Source: Acidobacteriota bacterium (lineage in GTDB: Bacteria; Acidobacteriota; Blastocatellia; Pyrinomonadales; Pyrinomonadaceae). Taken from it: 64,000 nucleotides of DNA. The DNA lies in assembly GCA_016715115.1 (NCBI GenBank), contig JADKBM010000001.1, positions 1 through 64,000 on the forward strand, written 5' to 3'. The position numbers and the translations under genes are program-made. Under the pieces are notes generated by a model. That model saw only the letters and a program-made list of their open reading frames with translations. It was not told where the DNA came from and made no database searches. Positions 21,486-29,446 of this stretch are shown here, piece by piece (position 1 is the first letter of the stretch; the number at the start of each line of letters is the position of its first letter).

Positions 21486-22868
21486 ATGTTGAAGTTTGCA
21501 AAAATTTTCGGCGCGTTGTTCTTGATTCTGGTTGCGGGAATCGTCTTCGGCGCGCGGGCTCAGGATGATCCGGCCGCCGCGGCGATCGAGTTCTTCAATG
21601 CCGGACAGGACGCGCACGAGAGAGGCGACATCAGGAAAGCGATCGAACTATACGGCGCCGCGCTCAAACAACTGCCTGAGTTCCCTGAGGCAGAGTACCA
21701 ACTCGGAACCGCGTTTCTCGCCCTCGAGCAAAGATCCGAAGCCGAAGATGCCTTTCGTCGGGCGATCAAACTTCGTGAAGACTGGACCCTGCCGATGGCC
21801 GCGCTCGGTTCGCTGCTCGTGCAGCGAGCCGAATTCGCCGAAGCTGAGACATTATTGTTGAAAGCGGTCGAGCTCGACCCGCAAAACTCACCGGCATTCA
21901 CGGCGCTCGCCGATTTGCGATTGCGGACCAGGGCCCGGCCGGAGGTTCTCTCGGATCTGCTGACGAAAATCAGGATTCTGACCGGCAAGGCAAAACCGAC
22001 CTCGGGGATCTTGATCGCCCAAGCGTCGATCGAGCGCGCCCTGAATGACATCGCCGGCGCAAAGTTGAGCGTCGAACGCGCGCTCTCGATCGAGCCGAAC
22101 AGTCGGACAGCGCTTGCCGAACGCGCCGAGATCGCGCTCGTGGCGAATGACGCGAAGAGCGCCGTGGTTGACGCACAATCGCTGGTGAGGTCGTCCCCAT
22201 CGGCGGCGAACAAATTTCTGCTGGCCCGCGCACTCGCGGCGGGCGGCAGTGTTGAAGAGGCGTTGAAACTCATCGACTCGATTCCCGAGAGGACAAAGGA
22301 AGTCGAGGCGTTTCGGCAGATACTCGTCGATGCGGCGTCGGTCGACCCGGCCAGCCTCGAGAAGCAACTCGCCGCGGACCCGAAGAATGTTGTCGTCCTC
22401 GGACGGCTTTGTTCGCTGTTGCGGACATCTGACCCGCAAAAGGCGCTCGACTACTGTCGCCGGGCGTACGACGAAGATCCGAAGAACATTGATTATGTGA
22501 TCGGTTTCGGCGCAGCGTTGGTTCAGGCCAAGCAGTACGAAAACGCGATCACTGTCCTGGACAAGGTCTTGAGGGTCGCGCCGGACAACTTCACGGCGCG
22601 CGCAAATCTGGCGGTCGCCCTGTTTCAGCTCAAGCGATTCGCCGAGGCGAAGACCGCTTACCGGTGGCTGGCCGACAGACGGCCGGACCTCGCGATCGCG
22701 CATTATTTTCTCGGGATCATACACGACCAGCTGCAGGAATATATGGACGCGATGGCGAACTATCAGAGATTTCTTAAACTTGCGGATCCGGAAGCGCAAA
22801 GGCTCGAGATCGATAAGGTGAACTTGCGCCTTCCGATCTTGCAGAAACAGATCAAGAAAAAGGTGTGA
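21486..22868 (+). CDS. Secreted tetratricopeptide repeat protein
   Basis: The N-terminus MLKFAKIFGALFLILVAGIV with cleavage near ARAQ is a signal peptide. The rest of the 460 residues is a run of TPR units: DAHERGDIRKAIELYGAALK, AEYQLGTAFLALEQRSEAED, ANLAVALFQLKRFAEAKTAY and AHYFLGIIHDQLQEYMDAMA. It probably acts as a periplasmic scaffold. It is the first of three genes that follow one another with minimal spacing (next start 20 bp after this stop, the third overlapping the second), so the three products likely work together. Nothing indicates the partner or substrate. Confidence 0.85.
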   Translation: MLKFAKIFGALFLILVAGIVFGARAQDDPAAAAIEFFNAGQDAHERGDIRKAIELYGAALKQLPEFPEAEYQLGTAFLALEQRSEAEDAFRRAIKLREDWTLPMAALGSLLVQRAEFAEAETLLLKAVELDPQNSPAFTALADLRLRTRARPEVLSDLLTKIRILTGKAKPTSGILIAQASIERALNDIAGAKLSVERALSIEPNSRTALAERAEIALVANDAKSAVVDAQSLVRSSPSAANKFLLARALAAGGSVEEALKLIDSIPERTKEVEAFRQILVDAASVDPASLEKQLAADPKNVVVLGRLCSLLRTSDPQKALDYCRRAYDEDPKNIDYVIGFGAALVQAKQYENAITVLDKVLRVAPDNFTARANLAVALFQLKRFAEAKTAYRWLADRRPDLAIAHYFLGIIHDQLQEYMDAMANYQRFLKLADPEAQRLEIDKVNLRLPILQKQIKKKV

Positions 22869-22888
22869 TTCGGGAGGGTTGTCGAGCA

Positions 22889-23464
22889 ATGGCCTGCAAT
22901 TTGGAGCTTTCGAAGACTCGATCAGACCCGGGCCGATTCGGCCCGACGGTCTTTGCGATTTTATTGGCGGTCTGCGCGGTCGCCGTAGTGCCGCAGATCG
23001 CGTTCGCTCAGGATGATGATTTTCCGGAGTTTCGGCCGACCCCAAAGATCGAACTATCCAAGGACGAGAAGACGACACTTGACGGACAGCCGGATGTTAA
23101 GAAGTATCTGAGGGCGGCATTGGATCTGATGGACGCGCGCATCAAAGCCGCGGAGGCACAAAACGAGGCCGGCGATTTCGATCAGATGCTGGAGAATCTC
23201 GGAGGATTTCACGCGCTGATAGATGCGACGCTGGAGCATTTGAACAAGATCGAAGCGCGCCGCGGAAAAGTGCTCGACACATTCAAGAAGTACGAGATAG
23301 CACTTCGCGGATTTACGCCGCGGATCGAGAACATCCGCCGCGAAGCGCCGGACCGATACGGGGCATATGTCTTGAAGCTTCTGAAACGCGTTCGCGATAA
23401 CCGTTCAAGGGCGATCGAGCCGTTCTTCGGCGATTCTGTGATCACTGAGAGAAAACCGATATGA
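22889..23464 (+). CDS. Secreted protein of unknown function (TPR operon, second gene)
   Basis: The ATG at 22889 is preferred because GGGAGG lies about 10 bases upstream; a GTG at 22865 overlapping the TPR gene's stop is the alternative. From the ATG the N-terminus includes a hydrophobic stretch FAILLAVCAVAVVPQIAFAQ, a signal peptide that is preceded by an unusually long 20-residue polar lead. The mature part is mostly helical and charged (KKYLRAALDLMDARIKAAEA, IDATLEHLNKIEARRGKVLD). No known domain was recognised. The stop overlaps the next start (ATGA). Confidence 0.75.
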   Translation: MACNLELSKTRSDPGRFGPTVFAILLAVCAVAVVPQIAFAQDDDFPEFRPTPKIELSKDEKTTLDGQPDVKKYLRAALDLMDARIKAAEAQNEAGDFDQMLENLGGFHALIDATLEHLNKIEARRGKVLDTFKKYEIALRGFTPRIENIRREAPDRYGAYVLKLLKRVRDNRSRAIEPFFGDSVITERKPI

Positions 23465-24006
23465 CCATTCGAAGAACTGCCATTTTGACCTTCGCTTTTT
23501 TGATCGTTGCGGCGACCGTCGTGAACGTCCAGGCTCAGCGGCGCGACTATATGACGGAGGCCGAGATCGAGCTGATTCGCGACGCGCAGGAGATCGATCT
23601 GCGCATTATGGTGTTGACGACCGCCGTTGAACGCCGATTCGTGGTCCTCAATAATCAAACACCCCCCAAGGAGAACGAAAAGTGGGGACCTCTGCCGAAA
23701 GGATCGCGGCGCGACCTTATTATGGACATTCAAAAGATCATCCAGAAGGCCGTTGACGATATTGACGACGTTGCGGCGCGCAATATGGAATCGAAGATCT
23801 TTCCGAAAGCGATCTGGAAACTCGCCGATTCCTGCACGGCCTACGGACCGAAGTTCAAGACGCTCCTTGACAGCGTCACTGAAGACAAAGAGCGGGGTTC
23901 GATTCTCACTTCCCTCGACCTTTGCTCGCAGGTCGCCGAAGCTGCGACGAAGGTTCCCCGGGAGCCCGTGAAAGAAGACAAAAAGAAGAAGAAATCGGAC
24001 AATTGA
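23461..24006 (+). CDS. Secreted protein of unknown function (TPR operon, third gene)
   Basis: The protein has 181 residues with a signal peptide (MTIRRTAILTFAFLIVAATV...VQAQ) and a helical mature part. Two short segments, YMTEAEIELIRDAQEIDLRI and IQKAVDDIDDVAARNMESKI, look amphipathic. Two cysteines (ADSCTAYG, SLDLCSQV) could form a disulfide. The C-terminus is a lysine-rich tail (KEDKKKKKSDN). Translation is coupled to the gene before by an ATGA overlap. No family recognised; its helical character resembles that of its neighbour. Confidence 0.75.
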   Translation: MTIRRTAILTFAFLIVAATVVNVQAQRRDYMTEAEIELIRDAQEIDLRIMVLTTAVERRFVVLNNQTPPKENEKWGPLPKGSRRDLIMDIQKIIQKAVDDIDDVAARNMESKIFPKAIWKLADSCTAYGPKFKTLLDSVTEDKERGSILTSLDLCSQVAEAATKVPREPVKEDKKKKKSDN

Positions 24007-24068
24007 AGACTCGGCAGGCATCAGAATGCGTGCCGAAATCAACAGCGATTTCACAGACTGATTTTTTT

Positions 24069-24100
24069 GACGCTCGCAAATTGTGAGTGTCATTTTTTTG
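24069..24100 (+). terminator. Rho-independent terminator after the TPR operon
   Basis: GACGCTC, an 8-base loop, GAGTGTC and then ATTTTTTT. It separates the TPR operon from gcvT. A smaller hairpin (GGCAGGCATCAGAATGCGTG plus CC) lies 40 bp earlier. Confidence 0.78.
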
Positions 24101-24154
24101 CTTTACACTTCTATTGAATGCTTCTCTTAAATTATTGAATACTTCTATCGAATT

Positions 24155-25261
24155 ATGTCCACAGAATATTTGAAGAAAACTCCGCTAAATGAAGTTCACC
24201 GCCGGTCGGGCGGAAAAATGGTCGATTTCGGCGGCTGGGACATGCCGGTGCAATACGAGGCCGGCGTCATCGCCGAACATATGGCAACACGTGAGCGAGC
24301 CGGGCTTTTCGACGTCTCGCATATGGGCGAAATATGGGTCGACGGGCCCGACGCGATCCGCTTCGTCAACCATTTGACGACCAACGATGTCGCCAGGCTC
24401 GTTGACGGCCAGGCCCATTATTCGGCGCTGACGAATGAGTCCGGCGGCGTTGTCGATGATCTGCTTGTTTACCGCTTTGCCGAAGACCGTTTGTTTCTGG
24501 TCGTCAACGCCGGCACTCAGGACAAGGACTGGGCTTGGATCGCGCCGAAAGCCGCCGACTTCGACGTCAAATTGCGGCACGCTTCGGTCGAGTATTGCCA
24601 GATCGCGATCCAGGGCCCGAAAGCGCTCGGAATTCTCCAGACCCTGACACCGACGGATCTCTCGTCAATCAAGTATTACCATTTCACGACCGGAACCGTA
24701 GACGGCGTCGATTCGATCATCTCGCGCACCGGATATACCGGTGAAGACGGGTTTGAAGTTTACGCCGAAGCGTCGAAAGCGGAACAGCTTTGGAACAAGG
24801 TGATGGAGGCGGGCGCCGGTGTTGGAATTCTTCCCTGCGGACTCGCCGCCCGAAATACGCTGCGGCTTGAATCGGCGATGTCGCTTTACGGACACGAACT
24901 GAGCGACACGATCTCGCCGCTCGAGGCGAACCTCGGCTGGATCTGCAAACTCGACAAAGGCGACTTCATTGGCCGCGAACCGATGCAAAAACTCAAGGAA
25001 GAAGGCCTTAAGCGCAAACTGGTCGGGTTCGAAATGACCGACCGCGGCATTGCCCGCGACGGGTTTGAGGTTTTTATCGGCGACGAGAAGGTTGGCAATG
25101 TCACTTCGGCCAGTCCGGCGCCGTTTCTGAAGAAGAATATCGGGCTCGCGTTTCTTCCGACCGAATTTGCAAAAACCGGTCAAGAAATTACAATTGATGT
25201 GAGAGGAAAAAAGCTGGCGGCAGTTGTCGTTCCGACGCCGTTTTACAAGAGAGAAAAGTAA
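24155..25261 (+). CDS. gcvT: Glycine cleavage system T protein (aminomethyltransferase)
   Basis: GcvT releases ammonia from the aminomethyl-lipoyl arm of GcvH and transfers the methylene group to tetrahydrofolate. The 368 residues are the standard length. Typical stretches are MVDFGGWDMPVQYEAGVIAE near residue 20, GLFDVSHMGEI, HYSALTNESGGVVDDLLVYR, ISRTGYTGEDGFEVY and GLAARNTLRLESAMSLYGHE. The C-terminal barrel has RGIARDGFEVF and GNVTSASPAPFL. It begins the run gcvT-gcvH-gcvPA-(2 genes)-gcvPB. The upstream 55 bp are AT-rich with no Shine-Dalgarno sequence, and I saw no glycine riboswitch. Confidence 0.96.
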   Translation: MSTEYLKKTPLNEVHRRSGGKMVDFGGWDMPVQYEAGVIAEHMATRERAGLFDVSHMGEIWVDGPDAIRFVNHLTTNDVARLVDGQAHYSALTNESGGVVDDLLVYRFAEDRLFLVVNAGTQDKDWAWIAPKAADFDVKLRHASVEYCQIAIQGPKALGILQTLTPTDLSSIKYYHFTTGTVDGVDSIISRTGYTGEDGFEVYAEASKAEQLWNKVMEAGAGVGILPCGLAARNTLRLESAMSLYGHELSDTISPLEANLGWICKLDKGDFIGREPMQKLKEEGLKRKLVGFEMTDRGIARDGFEVFIGDEKVGNVTSASPAPFLKKNIGLAFLPTEFAKTGQEITIDVRGKKLAAVVVPTPFYKREK

Positions 25262-25340
25262 TTGATCGGAAACGGTTAATGGTTAACTTAAAAGAACCGT
25301 TAACGTAGGAATCAATTAACGAATAACAATTGACACTAAA
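25262..25340. repeat. Degenerate period-7 spacer between gcvT and gcvH
   Basis: Words such as GGTTAAT GGTTAAC and later CGTTAAC ... AATTAAC GAATAAC recur at 7-nt steps, with the two halves partly complementary (GGTTAA versus TTAACG). It fills the gap from the gcvT stop to the gcvH start. The repeat is much decayed and is reported because of the other spacers. Confidence 0.4.
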
Positions 25341-25343
25341 ATT

Positions 25344-25733
25344 ATGGCAAACATCCCTGAAAATTTACGTTATTCAAAAGACCACGAATGGGTTTTGGTT
25401 GACGGCGACATTGCAACGATCGGCATTACCGATTACGCGCAGCATTCGCTCGGCGACGTCGTTTACGTCGATCTGCCGCGCGCCGGTGACGCTTTTGCGA
25501 CGCACGAGGCCTTTGGTTCGGTCGAATCGGTGAAGGCCGTTTCCGAGATCTTCACGCCGGTCGCCGGCGAAGTCACCGAAGTCAACGATGGATTGAACGA
25601 CGCCCCTGAGGGCGTCAACACCGATCCATACGGAGCGGGTTGGATGCTGAAGGTCAAGATGACCAATCCGCACGAAGCCGACGGTATGATGTCGGCCGTC
25701 GAATACGAAGAGTACCTTAGCGCGAACGCTTGA
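25344..25733 (+). CDS. gcvH: Glycine cleavage system H protein
   Basis: GcvH is the lipoylated carrier that shuttles the aminomethyl group between the P, T and L proteins. It has 129 residues, the usual length. The lipoyl site is Lys64 in FGSVESVKAVSEIF. The N-terminus (RYSKDHEWV) and C-terminal GWMLKVKM are typical. It lies 82 bp after gcvT and is followed immediately by a 7-nt repeat array that runs to the gcvPA start. Confidence 0.97.
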   Translation: MANIPENLRYSKDHEWVLVDGDIATIGITDYAQHSLGDVVYVDLPRAGDAFATHEAFGSVESVKAVSEIFTPVAGEVTEVNDGLNDAPEGVNTDPYGAGWMLKVKMTNPHEADGMMSAVEYEEYLSANA

Positions 25734-25881
25734 TTTTGGATTCTTGATTTTGGATTTTGGGTCGCATTGTTCGATTCGAGTTCAGAACCATCTATCCGGG
25801 CCGTTCGCCACGATAATCATCGGCGGTTTCTGATTTTGGACCCACGAATCCAAAATCAGAAATCCATAATCCAAAATCGAA
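25732..25881. repeat. Inverted pair of GATTTTG heptamer arrays between gcvH and gcvPA
   Basis: The left arm (25732-25768) reads GATTTTG GATTCTT GATTTTG GATTTTG. The right arm (about 25826-25881) begins with GATTTTGGA and continues as the complement (AATCCAAAATCAGAAATCCA, then AATCCAAAATCG). A unique centre of about 55 bp lies between. The array starts at the gcvH stop codon (TGA of 25731-25733) and ends at the base before the gcvPA ATG (25882), so the whole spacer belongs to it and no Shine-Dalgarno sequence remains. Confidence 0.88.
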
Positions 25882-27231
25882 ATGCGTTATATTCCAAATT
25901 CACCTGAAGAACGCGCCGAAATGCTCGAGGTGATCGGCCTCGGATCGGCCGACGATTTGTTTCGGACGATCCCGTCCGACGTCCAGCTGAACCGTTCCTT
26001 GAACGTCACGGAACCGCTCGCCGAACCTGAGGTCATCGCGGCAATGGAAGCGATGGCCGCGAGAAATTCGGGCGCCGGCAAACCATCATTTCTGGGCGCG
26101 GGCGTTTACTCGCATTACAGCCCGACGGTCGTCGATTATCTGATCCAGCGGAGCGAGTTTTTCACGAGCTACACGCCGTACCAACCCGAAGTTTCGCAGG
26201 GCACGCTCCAGTATATCTTCGAATTCCAGACGCTGATCTGCCAACTGACGGGTATGGACGTCGCGAACGCGTCGATGTACGACGGCTCGACGTCGACCGC
26301 CGAAGCCGTCCTGATGGCCCAGCGCGTGACGCGCCGCGACAAGGTTCTCGTCGCCGAGACGGTTCATTTCGAATACGAAGAGGTCACGAAAACCTATACC
26401 CAGCACGGGGATTCGACGTTCGAAACGGTGGCCTTCGATACCGTGACCGGTCGCGTTTCCGAAGAAGACCTGAGCAAACTCGATGACAAAACGGCGTGTC
26501 TCGTCGTTCAGTCTCCGAATTTTTTCGGATGCATCGAGGACCTTGAGCATCTTGCCGAACGGGTTCACGCCGTCGGCGCGCTGCTGATCGTCGTCGTCAC
26601 CGAGGCGATCTCGTTGGGAATGCTGAAAACACCGGGCCAATGCGGTGCTGACATCGTGGTCGGCGAAGGCCAGTCGTTCGGGATACCGATGAGTTTCGGC
26701 GGCCCGCACGTCGGGCTTTTCGCGTGCAAGGAAAAATACGTCAGAAATATGCCGGGACGCCTCGTCGGCATCGCCTACGACAAGAACGGCAACCGCGGTT
26801 TCGTGCTGACGCTCGCGACGCGCGAACAGCACATCCGGCGCGAGAAGGCGACCTCGAACATTTGTACGAATCAGGGACTGATCGCGCTCGCCGCAACGAT
26901 CTATATGGAATCGATGGGACGGAAAGGGTTGCAGGAGGTCGCGATGCAGAACGCCCAGAAGGCGGCTTACGCCCGGAAGCGGATCGCGTCGCTGAGCGGG
27001 TATTCGATTCCCTTTTCGACGCCGACTTTCAATGAATTCGTCGTCCGCGGCCCCAAGCCGGCGGACGAAACGCTTGAAGCCGTTCGGGTTAAACACGGGA
27101 TCGTCGGCGGCCTCGCGTTGTCAAAATACTATCGCAACAATCCGAACGACATTCTGATTTGCGTCACCGAAACGAATTCCAAGGCGCAGATCGACGCGCT
27201 CGTCGCGGCGTTGGCCGATGCTTGCGCGTGA
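25882..27231 (+). CDS. gcvPA: Glycine dehydrogenase (decarboxylating) subunit 1
   Basis: This is the N-terminal half of the split P protein, which decarboxylates glycine and loads the aminomethyl group onto GcvH together with GcvPB. It has 449 residues as usual. Typical blocks are FLGAGVYSHYSPTVVDYLIQ, FTSYTPYQPEVSQGTLQYIF, GEGQSFGIPMSFGGPHVGLF and TREQHIRREKATSNICTNQG. The PLP lysine is in the partner subunit. The ATG directly abuts a heptamer repeat. The gene is separated from gcvPB by an SGNH hydrolase and an aminotransferase gene. Confidence 0.96.
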   Translation: MRYIPNSPEERAEMLEVIGLGSADDLFRTIPSDVQLNRSLNVTEPLAEPEVIAAMEAMAARNSGAGKPSFLGAGVYSHYSPTVVDYLIQRSEFFTSYTPYQPEVSQGTLQYIFEFQTLICQLTGMDVANASMYDGSTSTAEAVLMAQRVTRRDKVLVAETVHFEYEEVTKTYTQHGDSTFETVAFDTVTGRVSEEDLSKLDDKTACLVVQSPNFFGCIEDLEHLAERVHAVGALLIVVVTEAISLGMLKTPGQCGADIVVGEGQSFGIPMSFGGPHVGLFACKEKYVRNMPGRLVGIAYDKNGNRGFVLTLATREQHIRREKATSNICTNQGLIALAATIYMESMGRKGLQEVAMQNAQKAAYARKRIASLSGYSIPFSTPTFNEFVVRGPKPADETLEAVRVKHGIVGGLALSKYYRNNPNDILICVTETNSKAQIDALVAALADACA

Positions 27232-27244
27232 CCTTGAAGGTTTG

Positions 27245-27916
27245 ATGCTGAGACTCTCCTTTTTCCTGATCTTTGCATTGTCGCTCGCGGCCGTCGACGT
27301 TTCCGGCCAAAAACTGCGCGTCGTCTTTTTCGGCGATTCGATAACCGAACTCGGAGTCAAAGAGGGCGGTTATGTTACGAGAATCACGGAAATCGCCAAG
27401 AACGAAGGAAAAGGGGAGACCTTCGAGTTTTTCGGTTCCGGAATCGGCGGAAACAAGATCTACGACCTTTTTCTCCGGGCCGAAGAGGACATCGTCAAGA
27501 ATTCGCCCGATATAGTCGTTATCTACGTCGGCGTGAACGATGTCTGGCACAAGCGTTTGCTCGGAACGGGAACCGATTTTGACAAATTCGGAAAGTTCTA
27601 CGAGGCGCTCGTCAAGAAACTCGAGGACGGGAAGATCAAGGTGGTCGTCTGTACGCCGGCGGTGATCGGCGAACGGACCGATTTTTCGAACGATTCGGAC
27701 GGCGATCTGAATCTCTACGCCAAGTGGATCCGCGATTTTGCGGCGCGAAGGAAACTGCCGTTGGTCGATCTGCGAAAGGCGTTTCTCGAGCATAATTTGA
27801 AAAGCAACCCGGAGAACAAACCGTCGGGGATTTTGACGACGGATCGGGTCCACCTCAACGCTGCAGGCAACGAACTGGTCGCGCGCGAGATGTGGAAAGT
27901 TTTGAAGGCACAGTGA
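27245..27916 (+). CDS. SGNH/GDSL-family hydrolase, secreted
   Basis: SGNH hydrolases are esterases/lipases or acetyl-carbohydrate esterases. The start at 27245 (MLRLSFFLIFALSLAAVDVS) opens a signal peptide and lies 13 bp after gcvPA; an upstream in-frame start at 27218 would overlap gcvPA and break the signal peptide. Block I is VVFFGDSITELG (catalytic Ser), block II contains the Gly of GSGIGGNKIYD, block III is YVGVNDVW, and block V is TTDRVHLNAAGN (catalytic Asp and His). Length is 223 residues. Its place inside the gcv cluster has no obvious metabolic reason; it may simply be co-transcribed. Confidence 0.85.
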   Translation: MLRLSFFLIFALSLAAVDVSGQKLRVVFFGDSITELGVKEGGYVTRITEIAKNEGKGETFEFFGSGIGGNKIYDLFLRAEEDIVKNSPDIVVIYVGVNDVWHKRLLGTGTDFDKFGKFYEALVKKLEDGKIKVVVCTPAVIGERTDFSNDSDGDLNLYAKWIRDFAARRKLPLVDLRKAFLEHNLKSNPENKPSGILTTDRVHLNAAGNELVAREMWKVLKAQ

Positions 27917-27945
27917 TGCGTTTTTTTTGAGTCGGAGGCGAATCG

Positions 27946-29262
27946 ATGAATTTTGAGATGGACGTCAACCGCCGAAAGTTTCTCGGCGCCGTCGGAAAGG
28001 GAGTCGGAATGATGGCGATGTCGTCGGGCGTCGTCGCCTCGCTCCTTGAAACGGTCCGCGCCAAGTCGCGCGCGGTTGAACATCTTTCTCCGGAAACGGT
28101 CGCCGCTGACGAAGACTTCTGGGCCGTGATCCAGCAATCGTTCTCGGTCACCCGCGGGATCGTCAATCTCAACAACGGCGGCGTCAGTCCGAGTCCGCGC
28201 ATCGTCACCGAAGCTTTCGTGCGTTACACCTGGCAGCAGGAAGACGCGACTGCCTACACGATGTGGCAGATCCTCGAACCGCAGTCGGAAACGATCCGCG
28301 CCGGACTTGCCGAGATATTTGGCTGCGACACGGAGGAGATCGCGATCACGCGCAACGCGAGCGAGTCGCTCGAAACGCTTCTGCTCGGCCTGGATTTCAA
28401 GCCCGGTGACGAGATCCTGACAACGACTCAGGACTACGGCCGGATGCTGAATACGCTCAAGCAGCGCGAACTTCGCGAGGGACTGAAGCTGAATCTGATC
28501 AAGATCCCGATCGCGCCGACGGACATCAACGATCTCGCGACGCCGTTTGAACGAGCGATCACGCCGAAGACGAAATTGATTATGGTCGCGCATCAGATCA
28601 ACCTGACAGGTCAGATAATGCCTGTACGGAAAGTCTGCGAGATGGCCCGCGCTCGCGGGATCGAGACGATCGTCGACGGCGCGCACGCGTTCGCGCAGTT
28701 CGATTTCAAACGCGACGATCTGCAGTGCGATTATTACGGAACGTCCCTTCATAAATGGCTTTACGCGCCGAAGGGGACCGGGCTTCTGTACGTCAAGAAG
28801 GACAAGATCCCGAAGGTTTGGCCGCTGATGGCTTCGGACGAAAAGCAAAAAAGCGACATTCGCAAGTTTGAGGAGATCGGAACGCATTCGGCCGCGATGC
28901 GGCTCGCGATCGGCGAGTCGATCGCGTATCACAACGCCATCGGCGGAAAACGCAAAGAAGCCCGGCTGCGGTATCTATCGCGCTACTGGATGAACAAACT
29001 CAAGGACGTTCCGAAGATCGGCTTCAACACGTCGTTCGATGAGAATCAGTCCTGCGCGATCGCCAACGTCAAAGTGGACGGCATTGATCCGGTCAAGATC
29101 GGAAGCTATCTGATGGCGAAGCACAAGATCTACACGACGCCGATCGTTCACGAGGAATTTACTGGAATCCGGATCACGCCGAATGTCTATACGACGCTCT
29201 GGGAACTCGACCGGTTCTGCGCTCTGATGACGCAGATCGCGACGAAGGGACTTCCGGCGTAG
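27946..29262 (+). CDS. Tat-exported class V aminotransferase (isopenicillin-N-epimerase-like)
   Basis: The N-terminus has a twin-arginine signal (NRRKFLG at residues 8-14, followed by GMMAMSSGVVASLL), so a folded PLP enzyme is likely moved to the periplasm. The fold-type I features are VDGAHAFAQFDF with Asp244, and GTSLHKWLYAPKGTGLLYV with the PLP lysine at about 270. Length is 438 residues. The closest named relatives are isopenicillin N epimerase-like and cysteine desulfurase-like proteins; the substrate is unknown. It lies 29 bp after the SGNH hydrolase, inside the gcv cluster, and is followed by a heptamer-rich spacer. Confidence 0.87.
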   Translation: MNFEMDVNRRKFLGAVGKGVGMMAMSSGVVASLLETVRAKSRAVEHLSPETVAADEDFWAVIQQSFSVTRGIVNLNNGGVSPSPRIVTEAFVRYTWQQEDATAYTMWQILEPQSETIRAGLAEIFGCDTEEIAITRNASESLETLLLGLDFKPGDEILTTTQDYGRMLNTLKQRELREGLKLNLIKIPIAPTDINDLATPFERAITPKTKLIMVAHQINLTGQIMPVRKVCEMARARGIETIVDGAHAFAQFDFKRDDLQCDYYGTSLHKWLYAPKGTGLLYVKKDKIPKVWPLMASDEKQKSDIRKFEEIGTHSAAMRLAIGESIAYHNAIGGKRKEARLRYLSRYWMNKLKDVPKIGFNTSFDENQSCAIANVKVDGIDPVKIGSYLMAKHKIYTTPIVHEEFTGIRITPNVYTTLWELDRFCALMTQIATKGLPA

Positions 29263-29264
29263 AC

Positions 29265-29446
29265 CGATTTCGGATTTTCGATTTGGGAATTCGGATTTTG
29301 GATCTTAGATTTGCGATTGAAGAAGGCAATCCGCGATTAGGGACGCGGGAAGTGAGAATTGAGATTGGGTTTTCTGATTGTGGTTTGTGGTTTTTGAATT
29401 CTCGTGACCGCGGTCTACCGTCTACCGTCTACCGACTACTTTTAAT
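29265..29446. repeat. Mixed period-7 repeats upstream of gcvPB
   Basis: 29267-29315 reads in heptamers CGATTTC GGATTTT CGATTTG and so on. 29355-29400 is a more decayed stretch (GAGATTGGGTTTTCTGATTG). 29409-29432 carries three TCTACCG copies. Three heptamer types therefore share one spacer. The array ends 12 bp before the gcvPB ATG. Confidence 0.78.

Noticed and set aside
24007..24154. Glycine riboswitch upstream of gcvT
   Set aside because: Only a terminator hairpin and an AT-rich stretch are seen; the conserved glycine aptamer sequence was not recognised.
27715..28932. Minus-strand open frame of 405 codons across the aminotransferase and SGNH genes
   Set aside because: Arg/Asp-rich shadow of two genes with clear motifs on the plus strand.
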